From: Acidobacteriota bacterium
Lineage (GTDB): Bacteria; Acidobacteriota; Terriglobia; Terriglobales; Acidobacteriaceae
Direction: 5' to 3'
DNA length: 31,773 nucleotides
Assembly (NCBI GenBank): GCA_021802085.1
Contig: JAKAAZ010000005.1
Location: 1-31,773 of the forward strand
This document shows positions 7,727-15,357 of this stretch, piece by piece. The notes under the pieces are model-generated. The model ran no database searches. It saw nothing but the letters and a program-made list of their open reading frames with translations, and had not been told where the DNA came from. Every line of letters starts with the position of its first letter. Position 1 is the first letter of the stretch. The position numbers and the translations under genes were made by a program.

Positions 7727-8710
7727 ATGTCTCGAATAGAAATAAAAAGTCCAGGTAAAATTGAGGTTCCCAAGCGCCGCGCCCTCGGCAAAGGCTTGGA
7801 ATCGCTTCTGTCCACGCATGCCCCGGTAGAAAGTGGTTCGCGCGAACAAGCGTTGGCGGCAAGGACGACCCCGCATAACGGCGAGGCCCCTCTTGTCTCG
7901 CATCCGGGTGGCACGCCCCGCGACATTCCTGTCACTCAGATCGACGCCAACCCATACCAGACCCGAATGCGCGTCGATCCGCAAAAGCTGGACGAACTGG
8001 CTCGATCGATCACGGCCAGCGGCGTCGTCCAGCCGATTATCGTGCGCCCGCTTCCCAATGGCCGTTTCCAACTGATTGCCGGCGAACGTCGCTGGCGCGC
8101 TTCAGAAAAGGCCGGAAAGACCACCGTACCTGCCATCCTGCGCCAGGTTTCCGACGAGCAGGCCATGGAAATGACTATCGTCGAAAATCTCCAGCGCGCC
8201 GATCTGAACCCGATGGAACAGGCGCGCGCCTATGACCGACTTAGCCGGGACTTCAAAATGACGCAGGAGCAGGTGGCCCAGCGGACAGGGAAGGATCGCG
8301 CGACGGTGGCCAATTTTCTCCGTCTCCTGCGTCTTCCAGCTGAGGTCCAAGGGAAGGTGGAATCGGGCGACCTAAGCTTTGGTCATGCTCGCGCGCTGCT
8401 GGCGCTGGATTCCGCTGAGAGAATCTTGAAAGCCATGGGCAAGGTAACGGCATTGGCGATGTCGGTTCGGCAAACCGAGACCTACGTGCAAGGCCTGCTG
8501 AATCCGGAAAAGAAACAGCAGGATGGCGAACATAAAGCGAATGTCCATCCGCTCGATCCTAATGTCCGCGAAGCTCAGGAACGGTTGCAACGCCAGCTTG
8601 GACTTAAGGTTCGCATCGAGGACAAGCAAGGTAGGGGTCGAGTCGTGATTGAATACTCGGGTCTGGAAGACTTCGATGCCCTCTTAACGGCCTTGGGCGC
8701 GGCCATATAG
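7727..8710 (+). CDS. parB: Chromosome-partitioning CTPase/DNA clamp ParB (Spo0J)
   Basis: A 327-residue parS-binding protein that loads at parS and slides as a CTP-gated clamp, and stimulates ParA. The N-terminal LGKGLESLL motif (20-28) is the ParA-activating, KKGLGKGL-type segment. The CTP-binding core includes GERRWRA at 119-125 and ENLQRADLNPMEQA at 153-166. A helix-turn-helix follows (MTQEQVAQRTGKDRATVANFLRLL, about 178-201), then a short C-terminal dimerisation domain ending in a beta-rich segment. GGAGA lies about 11 bases before the ATG. The two parS sites upstream of parA are its expected targets, so the whole partition system is self-contained here. The linker between residues 30 and 65 is low-complexity. 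Confidence 0.95.
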   Translation: MSRIEIKSPGKIEVPKRRALGKGLESLLSTHAPVESGSREQALAARTTPHNGEAPLVSHPGGTPRDIPVTQIDANPYQTRMRVDPQKLDELARSITASGVVQPIIVRPLPNGRFQLIAGERRWRASEKAGKTTVPAILRQVSDEQAMEMTIVENLQRADLNPMEQARAYDRLSRDFKMTQEQVAQRTGKDRATVANFLRLLRLPAEVQGKVESGDLSFGHARALLALDSAERILKAMGKVTALAMSVRQTETYVQGLLNPEKKQQDGEHKANVHPLDPNVREAQERLQRQLGLKVRIEDKQGRGRVVIEYSGLEDFDALLTALGAAI

Positions 8711-8724
8711 GTGGCTTGAGTCGC

Positions 8725-9456
8725 ATGAGACCTTCTGAATGGCTGTTTCGCTATCGCAGGTCGGCGCTGATTCTCATCTTTGTTTGTGGATTTTGGGCGC
8801 CGCTCGATCGACTGCAGGGCGCGCATCCGGCGTCTACATGGCTTTGGCTCTCTGGCGTACTGGCCAGCCAGGGGACTCTTTCAATGGCCACATCCACCGT
8901 TCTGGTCATGGGCCTGGCCATTCTGATGGCGTTGCTGGCAGCCTTGCTGCGCACCTGGGCAGCGGCCTATCTTAGAAGTCCCGCGGTCCAGGACAGCGAA
9001 CTGCACGCGGAGCGGGTGGTCGCCGATGGCCCCTATCGGTATGTCCGGAATCCTCTGTATGTGGGGCTGTGGCTGTATACCTTGGCCGTGGCGATTCTGA
9101 TGCCTCCCAGCGGCGCACTTTTCGTCGTGATTGCCGTGACGGTGCTGATCTTGCTGCTAATCCGTACCGAAGAACGTAACCTCGCCACAGAACGCGGAGA
9201 AGCATACGCCGCGTATGTGCTCATTGTGCCCCGTTTCTTTCCGGCCACTTCGCCCCGCGTTCCCGCGGGCGCGAACCAGGCACGCTGGATGCAAGCATTT
9301 ATGGGGGAAGTTCACACATGGGGTGTGGTGGTCACGTATCTGGCGTTTGCCGATCGATATAACGCGACTATTCTCATTCAAGGCGTATTGATCTCCCTTG
9401 GCATTTCCATGATGCTTCGAGCGTTCTTGGGGCCCTCCGTGCCTGACGCTGTATGA
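8725..9456 (+). CDS. Membrane methyltransferase of the isoprenylcysteine carboxyl / phospholipid methyltransferase type
   Basis: A multi-pass membrane protein of 243 residues. The SAM-binding half carries the ICMT/PEMT signature: GPYRYVRNPLYVG, then a hydrophobic hairpin and RTEERNLATERGEAYAAY with the conserved Glu-Glu pair and terminal P.F.P. Hydrophobic segments occupy about residues 9-22, 30-50, 57-80, 107-140 and two more near the C-terminus. The substrate is unknown: bacterial members methylate isoprenoid, lipid or thiol acceptors. A TTG 9 bases earlier (8716), only 5 bases after the parB stop, is an alternative start. The C-terminal 60 residues beyond the catalytic core hold two extra hydrophobic stretches. 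It probably shares the parAB transcript, with no evident functional tie. Confidence 0.7.
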   Translation: MRPSEWLFRYRRSALILIFVCGFWAPLDRLQGAHPASTWLWLSGVLASQGTLSMATSTVLVMGLAILMALLAALLRTWAAAYLRSPAVQDSELHAERVVADGPYRYVRNPLYVGLWLYTLAVAILMPPSGALFVVIAVTVLILLLIRTEERNLATERGEAYAAYVLIVPRFFPATSPRVPAGANQARWMQAFMGEVHTWGVVVTYLAFADRYNATILIQGVLISLGISMMLRAFLGPSVPDAV

Positions 9457-9548
9457 AGCCTCAGGGTTCGCCATCAGGCCACGAAATCCTGGATAGCTCA
9501 AGGTTGTGATCCGTGAACGGACTTGGAGTTGTCGCTGCAGCAGCATAT

Positions 9549-9575
9549 CGCCACAGGCTTTCCTCGCCTGTGGCG
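9549..9575. terminator. Strong stem-loop between convergent units, possible terminator
   Basis: CGCCACAGGC (9549-9558) pairs perfectly with GCCTGTGGCG (9566-9575) around a 7-base loop, a 10-bp GC-rich stem. It sits 92 bp after the methyltransferase stop. No run of T follows on either strand, so intrinsic termination is unproven. Confidence 0.4.
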
Positions 9576-9660
9576 GCAGTTCTAGACATCGAAATATTGG
9601 GGCTGATCTGAAGTGAAATCTGGGTCCCGCCGCCGATTCTAGAGAGTTTCTCCTATTTGG

Positions 9661-9780
9661 TATAGAGCGCGACACTGATATTGTCGTCCTGAGCCGAAGG
9701 CGAAGGATCTCGCGGGTTGCGCGAACCGCGAGGTCCTTCACTTCGTTCAGGATGACAACCTCTCTTTGCCAATCGCTATA
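9661..9780. repeat. MITE-like nested inverted-repeat element, copy 2
   Basis: The inner arms begin TTGTCGTCCTGAGCCGAAGG (9681-9700) and end TTCGTTCAGGATGACAA (9742-9758). They are imperfect inverted repeats with GAAGGATCTCGCGG and CCGCGAGGTCCTTC facing each other around a short loop. The outer ends are TATAGAGCG (9661-9669) and CGCTATA (9774-9780). Compared with copy 1, the termini and the TCATTCTGA/TCNTCCTGA arm starts are alike, but the interior differs and the element is shorter (120 versus 214 bp). Confidence 0.65.
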
Positions 9781-9897
9781 CAGCAATTGGAGAACAGCTA
9801 TAGCCAACGGTCCGGTCGGCGGCGCAATACCCCGGACCCGTTGGCAAACCGTCGCCTCCCGAAGGTTCATCTCCAGCGGATGCCATACACTCGAAAA

Positions 9898-12372
9898 TTA
9901 CGGTTGCTCATCGCTCAACGACGGAGGTACGTCCTTTGCCGCCGAACCCCACGAGTGATTGGGGTTGGAGCCAAGGTCGAAATGCAATGTGCCACCCTTG
10001 GTCATGTCCTGATAGGCAATCCAGTTGCGCTGTTGGGCGTGGCCATTGAGCTGCACGCTTTGGATATATGGAGTTGATTCTGGGTTTGGAGACGTTTCGA
10101 TAGTGAATGCCTTGCCGGAATATGGAGCCTTCAGGCGGATGACAACCTTGGAGAAGACCGGGCTGACCAGTTCGTAGGCCAGGCTGGATGGGTCGATGGT
10201 GTAGATGCCCATCATGGTCATGACTGCCCAGGAAGACATTTCGCCGCAATCGTCGTTGCCGGGGATGCCATCGGGAGTGTTCGTGTAATTCTCCGCCAAG
10301 ACACGGCGGACGACACGCTGAGTCTCCCACGGCTTGCCGGAGAAATTGAACTCGAACGGAGCTTCCAGATCGGTTTCGTTGTATGGGTTGTAACGATTGC
10401 CGTACACCTCGGGCTTCTTGTAGTCAAAAAATTTGCCGAGCCGCTGGTTGAAGAGGTCTGGGCCCATCGCCTGAACCAGCCAGGCCATGTCGGACGGCGC
10501 CAGCCACTGGTAATGCCAGCCCGAGCCTTCAACAAAGCCGTGCCCATGGTGTCCATCCTCAGAAGGGTCAAAGTACTGGACCCACTGGCCGTCCGCATTG
10601 CGCGGACGGAAGAAACGGTCCTGCGGGTTGAAGACATTGCGATAGTAGAGCGCGCGCTGGTATAGCATCTTCGCATCGTCTGTCTTGCCCAGCTTCAATG
10701 CCAGACGATAAAGAGAGGTGTAAGCAATAGCGTCCTCTTGAATTTGCGAGACAGAACCGTAGTCGATTTTGTCGTTGGGGACGTAGTGGATCTTGTTGAT
10801 CCAGTCGATACCGAGCTCACCTTTGTAGGGGGCGTCGGGCGGAGGAGCTTGCGTCGCATCCAGCAGCATGCCCTTCCATGCATTGTCGATATCGAACCCG
10901 TGCAGGCCATCCAGCCATGTCGTGGATAAGATGATAGTCAGCGGACTGCCTGCCATCGAGTTCGCATAGTAGTTGAGTTCGGGCCAGCGGGGTATCCAGC
11001 CTCCCTGTTGGTACATCAGCACGACGGATTGTGCCATGTCCTGTGTCCGCTGCGGCTCAATCAGTGCCAGCAACGGCATTTCGCTGCGGTAGGTGTCCCA
11101 GTCAGAGTAATTGACGTAAATCAAATGGCCGGAAGCGACCTGATGAATTTTCTGGTCAAACCCTATATACCGCCCGTCGGCATCGCTGAAAACGGTGGGC
11201 ATCAGCAGGCTGTGATACAGGCCGGTGTAAAACACCCTGCGCCTGTCAGGCGTGCCTCCGGTGACATCGATAGAACCCAGTGCCTCGTTCCATTCTGCAT
11301 TTGCCTGGCTGCGAACCTGAGAGAAGCTCTTGCCGGCTGCTTCTGTTTGTAGATTGTTCTCCGCGCCGGCCTGGTCCACGTAGGAAATGGCAATTTTCGC
11401 CGTGACGGTCTGCGCATGGTCCGCAGCTGGCCAGCTGGCGTAGGCGCCAATCCATTGGCCATGGTCGGTTTGGTTTTCGGTGCGGTTGCCATCCGCCAAA
11501 TTTCCTGAATCGGCAGTTTGAATGCCATTCCATGTTCCGAACTTAGAAAATGGGTGGTCGAAGGTCATCACAAAATAGACCTTGTAGGTTTGTTCGTGGC
11601 CGCAGAAAATATGATTCACGACATAGCCTTCGATTTGCCGATCGCCTACGATGTGTACATTGGAGGCTGCTGTGTCGTTCAGCGTGTGGCTAATGGGAAC
11701 CAGAATGTTCGCCGGTTTTCCCGCCGGAAATGAAAATTGCGCCAATCCAGTGCGGTTCGTTGCGGTGAGTTCAGCATTGATGCCCCAGCGCAATAAGTTC
11801 ACCTGGTAATATCCCGGCGCAGCCGATTCCTGGTCATGGGAATACGGCGACTCGAAATCGGTCAACTGCGTCAGGACGGGACCGGTGGTTCCTGTGAAGA
11901 ACACTTCCCCGTCATTCGGACATCCTGGTCCGCTCATGTGTGTCATGCTGAAGCCCTGGATCGTGTTCTGGTAATAGTGATAGCCATATCCAAAGCTTTC
12001 GGTGTCCGGGCTGAGTTGCACCATGCCGAAGGGTACTGTGGCTCCCGGAAACAGATTGATGTTGCCATCCGGCCCGCGGTCGGTGCCTATCAATGGATTG
12101 ACGCTTATGGATAGCCCTGTTGCGCCTGTGTTTTGTGCGGCCAATCTTCCCGTCAAAAACGACAAAAAGCCGAGCAAAACCATGGCCCGCATAGCTAGTC
12201 CGACAAAATTCGCTCCATGACGAATAGCGAAGGGCGGTACTCGGGAGAAGTTGGGCCGCTTTGCGAGGACTTGAACTTCGGCTGGCGTAGCGTGCGCCTG
12301 CGCGGGTGTGTTCCGAACCAGTTTGCAGATCGATAAATTATCAATATGAAACGAACCACCTCTGTTTGACAT
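9898..12372 (-). CDS. GH92 family exported glycosidase (alpha-mannosidase family), copy B
   Basis: An 824-residue enzyme of glycoside hydrolase family 92, calcium-dependent inverting exo-alpha-mannosidases. Family marks run in order: VNPLIGT at 91-97, NLFPGA..PFGMVQLSPDT, GFSMTHMSGPGC, the putative catalytic acid Glu615 in EGSGWHYQW, and GNDDCGEMSSWAVMTMMGIY from 705, which holds the catalytic-base aspartates. A hydrophobic segment at 61-79 (MRAMVLLGFLSFLTGRLAAQ) looks like a signal peptide with an unusually long 60-residue N-region. The outer ATG was chosen because AGGAG lies 5 bases before it and copy A starts the same way. Where alpha-1,2 enzymes have HEP and others GNEP, this has YNETDLEAP, so linkage specificity may differ from characterised members. 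It lies downstream of copy A, 193 bp away, in a probable glycan-degradation unit. Confidence 0.9.
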   Translation of the reverse strand: MSNRGGSFHIDNLSICKLVRNTPAQAHATPAEVQVLAKRPNFSRVPPFAIRHGANFVGLAMRAMVLLGFLSFLTGRLAAQNTGATGLSISVNPLIGTDRGPDGNINLFPGATVPFGMVQLSPDTESFGYGYHYYQNTIQGFSMTHMSGPGCPNDGEVFFTGTTGPVLTQLTDFESPYSHDQESAAPGYYQVNLLRWGINAELTATNRTGLAQFSFPAGKPANILVPISHTLNDTAASNVHIVGDRQIEGYVVNHIFCGHEQTYKVYFVMTFDHPFSKFGTWNGIQTADSGNLADGNRTENQTDHGQWIGAYASWPAADHAQTVTAKIAISYVDQAGAENNLQTEAAGKSFSQVRSQANAEWNEALGSIDVTGGTPDRRRVFYTGLYHSLLMPTVFSDADGRYIGFDQKIHQVASGHLIYVNYSDWDTYRSEMPLLALIEPQRTQDMAQSVVLMYQQGGWIPRWPELNYYANSMAGSPLTIILSTTWLDGLHGFDIDNAWKGMLLDATQAPPPDAPYKGELGIDWINKIHYVPNDKIDYGSVSQIQEDAIAYTSLYRLALKLGKTDDAKMLYQRALYYRNVFNPQDRFFRPRNADGQWVQYFDPSEDGHHGHGFVEGSGWHYQWLAPSDMAWLVQAMGPDLFNQRLGKFFDYKKPEVYGNRYNPYNETDLEAPFEFNFSGKPWETQRVVRRVLAENYTNTPDGIPGNDDCGEMSSWAVMTMMGIYTIDPSSLAYELVSPVFSKVVIRLKAPYSGKAFTIETSPNPESTPYIQSVQLNGHAQQRNWIAYQDMTKGGTLHFDLGSNPNHSWGSAAKDVPPSLSDEQP

Positions 12373-12428
12373 GCGGTCTCCTATTGGGTGTCTTGTCTTG
12401 GGTATTGCGGAATGAATATGTGCTCTCG
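12373..12428 (-). promoter_or_regulatory. Shine-Dalgarno and duplicated 5' leader of GH92 copy B
   Basis: AGGAG (minus strand, 12378-12382) lies 5 bases before the ATG and fixes the start. About 55 bp upstream of the start resembles the leader of copy A: on the plus strand both read GGTCTCCTA, then GTGTC, ATGAATA and GTGCTC in the same order. Confidence 0.6.
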
Positions 12429-12565
12429 GCACCGTTCTGCGGCATTCCCATTGGGCTGCTCCTTGGGCGACAGAGGGTCACTGGCGCCCGCACTTGGCGT
12501 AAGCTCCAATTCCATCATTTTTTCATGATTCCGAAGGTCAGTTGCTGGGTTTCCTTACCCATAAA

Positions 12566-15034
12566 TCATGGTTGCTCATCGCTTAACGACGGCGGTACAT
12601 CCTTTGGTGCCGAACCCCACGAGTGATTGGGATTGGAGCCGAGGACAAAATGCATGGTACCCCCACGACTCATGTCCTGGAACGTAATCCAGTTGCGCTG
12701 TTGCGCTTGACCGTTGAGCTTCGCGCTTTGGATATACGGATTCGCCTCCGGGTTGGCAGACGTTTCGATGGTGAATGTCTTGCCGGAATATGGAGCGCGC
12801 AGATGGATGACGACTTTCGGGAATACCGGACTGACCAGTTCGTACGCCAGGCTGGCCGGGTCTACCGTATAGATCCCCATCATGCTCATCACTGCCCAGG
12901 AAGACATTTCGCCCGCATCATCATTGCCAGGAATACCGTCGGGGGTGTCCGTGTAATTCTCCGTCAAGACGCGACGGACGGCACGCTGCGCTTCCCATGG
13001 TTTGCCGGAAAAGTTGAACTCGAATGGAGCTTCCAGATCGGTTTCGTTGTACGGGTTGTAGTACTGGCCATACCATCCTGGCTTTGGGTAGTTGAAAAAT
13101 TCGCTCAGGCGCTGGTTGAAGAGGTCCGGACCCACCGCCTGAATGAGCCAGGCCATGTCCATCGGCGCCAGCCACTGGTAATGCCAGCCCGAGCCTTCAA
13201 TAAAGCCGTGGTCGTTTTGGGCGGGGTCAAAGTTTTCTACCCACTGGCCATCCGAATTGCGCGGGCGGAAAAACCGGTCCTGAGGATTGAAAACGTTGCG
13301 ATAGTAGAGAACCCGCTGATAGAGCATCTTCGCATCGTCCGTCTTGCCAAGTTGTACCGCCAATCGGTAGAGGGATGCGTAAGCAAGGGCGTCCTCCTGA
13401 ATCTGCGAGACAGAGCCATACTTTACTTTGTCGTTGGGCACATAGTGAATTTTGTTGATCCACTCCATGCCTTCCTCGCCGATATAGGGCTTGCCCTCCG
13501 GCGGAACTTCGGTAGCATCCTTCAGCATTCCCTGCCATGCGGAGTCCATATCGAATCCATGCAGCCCATCCAGCCACGCCATGGACATTACAATCGTCAG
13601 CGGGCTGCTATTCATCACATTGGTATAGCGGTTGATTTGCGGCCAGCGGTCAATCCAGCCTCCCTGCTGGTACATCAGCACGATCGATTGAGCCATGTCC
13701 TCCATCCGCCGCGGCTCAATCAGCGCCACTAATGGCATTTGGCTGCGATAGATGTCCCAGCCCGAGTAATTGGCATAGATCAAATGACCAGAAGCAACCT
13801 GGTGGATTTTGTCGTCAAACCCGAGATATCTCCCGTCGGCATCACTGAAAATGCTCGGCATCAACAAGCTGTGATAGAGAGCGGTGTAAAAGACGGTACG
13901 GTTGCTCGGAGTGCCTCCAGAGACATCGATCACACTCAGCGTCTTGTTCCATCTGGCGTAGTCCTGCCGGCGGATCTCAGAAAAACTTTTGCCGGCTGCC
14001 TCTGCCTTCAAATTGTTTTCCGCGCCGGCCGGGTCCACGTAGGAGATCCCAATTCTTGCAACGACGGTCTGGGCATGGCCCGCAGTCGGCCAGGTGGCAT
14101 ATGCGCCAATCCATTGGTCGTGACTGGTTTGGGTCTCCGAACGATTCCCATCCGCAAGTTTCCCCGGACCGCCGTACTGATCGCCGTTCCAGGTGCCAAA
14201 TTTGGCAAATGGGCGGTCGAAGGTCATCACAAAGTAAACTTTGTAGGTTTGTTTTTTGCCACAGAAAACTTGATTCTCCACGTACCCGTGGATTTCGCGG
14301 TTCCCCACTACCTGCACATACGCGCCCATGGTATGGTTCAGCGTGTGACTGATCGGAACCAGGATGTTCGCCGGTTTTCCAGCGGGAAACGAAAACTGCG
14401 CCATGCCGGCACGGTCCGTCGCGGTCAGTTCAGCGTTGATCCCCCAGCGGGATAGGTTCACCTGGTAATAACCCGGCGCGGCCGATTCCTTGTCGTGGGA
14501 GTATGGCGACTGGAAATCGCTGACCTGCGTCAGGACAGGGCCGGTGGTGGGACTGAAAAATACCTCTCCTTCGTTCGAGCATCCCACGCCACTCATGTGG
14601 GTCATGCTGAAGCCCTGAATCGTGTCCTGGTAATAGTGATATCCGTACCCTTTGCTTTCGGTGTCCGGGCTGATCTGCACCATGCCAAAAGGCAGCGCCG
14701 CGCCTGGAAAAAGATTGATGCCGCCGCCCGGCCCGCGGCCAGTGTCAATGAGCGGGTTGACGCTGGCTGCCGGGTCAGTGGCCGACTTGTCCTGTGCGAC
14801 CAAACCTCCCGTCATCATCGACATAAAACCAAGCAGAATCATGGCCAGCATGGCGAACCTGAGAAAATACGCCCCCTGTACATGGCTAGGATGGGCCGCA
14901 AGGCGGGAGGAATTCGCTTGCCTCGCGGAGCCTTGAGATTCTGACGGCTGAGGGTATAGCTGTGCGGCTGTCTTTAAAAGGCCGTTGAAGATTGGAAAGT
15001 TACAAATACCGAACGAACCACTTCTGTCCGACAT
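12566..15034 (-). CDS. GH92 family exported glycosidase (alpha-mannosidase family), copy A
   Basis: An 822-residue tandem paralogue of copy B. The catalytic-domain signatures are the same, with the putative acid Glu613 in EGSGWHYQW and GNDDAGEMSSWAVM from 703. By hand count, the last 120 residues differ from copy B at 21 positions, so the copies are about 82 percent identical there; residues 14-60 are far more divergent. The signal-like segment is MLAMILLGFMSMMTGGLVAQ (62-81). AGGAG lies 6 bases before the ATG at 15034. The unusual YNETDLEAP specificity segment is shared with copy B, so it predates the duplication. Released mannose or a related sugar would have to be taken up by a transporter outside this window. 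The retained divergence suggests different substrates, not mere dosage, but that is inference. Confidence 0.9.
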   Translation of the reverse strand: MSDRSGSFGICNFPIFNGLLKTAAQLYPQPSESQGSARQANSSRLAAHPSHVQGAYFLRFAMLAMILLGFMSMMTGGLVAQDKSATDPAASVNPLIDTGRGPGGGINLFPGAALPFGMVQISPDTESKGYGYHYYQDTIQGFSMTHMSGVGCSNEGEVFFSPTTGPVLTQVSDFQSPYSHDKESAAPGYYQVNLSRWGINAELTATDRAGMAQFSFPAGKPANILVPISHTLNHTMGAYVQVVGNREIHGYVENQVFCGKKQTYKVYFVMTFDRPFAKFGTWNGDQYGGPGKLADGNRSETQTSHDQWIGAYATWPTAGHAQTVVARIGISYVDPAGAENNLKAEAAGKSFSEIRRQDYARWNKTLSVIDVSGGTPSNRTVFYTALYHSLLMPSIFSDADGRYLGFDDKIHQVASGHLIYANYSGWDIYRSQMPLVALIEPRRMEDMAQSIVLMYQQGGWIDRWPQINRYTNVMNSSPLTIVMSMAWLDGLHGFDMDSAWQGMLKDATEVPPEGKPYIGEEGMEWINKIHYVPNDKVKYGSVSQIQEDALAYASLYRLAVQLGKTDDAKMLYQRVLYYRNVFNPQDRFFRPRNSDGQWVENFDPAQNDHGFIEGSGWHYQWLAPMDMAWLIQAVGPDLFNQRLSEFFNYPKPGWYGQYYNPYNETDLEAPFEFNFSGKPWEAQRAVRRVLTENYTDTPDGIPGNDDAGEMSSWAVMSMMGIYTVDPASLAYELVSPVFPKVVIHLRAPYSGKTFTIETSANPEANPYIQSAKLNGQAQQRNWITFQDMSRGGTMHFVLGSNPNHSWGSAPKDVPPSLSDEQP

Positions 15035-15338
15035 GCTGGTCTCCTACCGGTGTCATGTTCTGCGCAATGCGTCATGAATACGTGCTCCTGCTGAAGGTGC
15101 CGCTACCGTGGACGCTTCGATGTATGTCGAAGAATACCGGGGTTGCGGCAGGCGCAGGTCTTCCTTGGGCCAGAGCCAATAATGCAGGAATGAACACCTG
15201 CGCTAAGCATGAAAGTCTCAAGGAAGCCAGTCACGTTGCCACATTTGGCTTTAGATACGAAACTACGATACACCCTTGGGCGCACCCTGATCGAGATACT
15301 TTCCCGAGCGGGCATGCGATGGTGAGACTGCTTCGCCG
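15035..15338. other. GH92-GH2 intergenic region with conserved leader
   Basis: This 304-bp gap holds no gene. Next to copy A are AGGAG (minus strand, 15041-15045, 6 bases before the ATG) and the leader of about 55 bp shared with copy B. From about 15090 to 15320 I see no further structure except the short palindrome CCCGAGCGGG at 15303-15312. A separate promoter for copy A is plausible given the gap size. Confidence 0.5.
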
Positions 15339-15357
15339 TTACAACGAAGCGCTCTCA
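15323..15357. terminator. Stem-loop at the 3' end of the GH2 gene, possible terminator
   Basis: TGAGA (15323-15327) plus GCTTCG (15330-15335) pair with CGAAGC (15345-15350) plus TCTCA (15353-15357), with a 2-base internal bulge on each side and a 9-base loop. The stem spans the GH2 stop codon. No T-run follows, so attenuation or mRNA-end protection is as likely as termination. Confidence 0.3.

Larger units (their letters stand above)
9457..9897. other. Gene-free gap with a hairpin and MITE-like copy 2
   Basis: This 441-bp stretch separates convergent units, the parAB group (plus) and the GH92 genes (minus). I find no gene on either strand. It holds a strong hairpin at 9549-9575 and the inverted-repeat element at 9661-9780. 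The longest minus-strand open frame across it contains the string ILNEVKDL, a known hallmark of spurious ORFs from such repeats. From 9781 to 9897 nothing notable is seen. Confidence 0.6.

Noticed and set aside
9157..9870. A 237-codon minus-strand frame across the methyltransferase end and repeat copy 2
   Set aside because: It contains the ILNEVKDL string produced by translating dispersed inverted repeats and overlaps a well-supported gene.
12623..13732. A 369-codon open frame opposite GH92 copy A
   Set aside because: It lies wholly inside a clear GH92 gene on the other strand and matches no family; GC-rich codon use keeps the opposite frame open.
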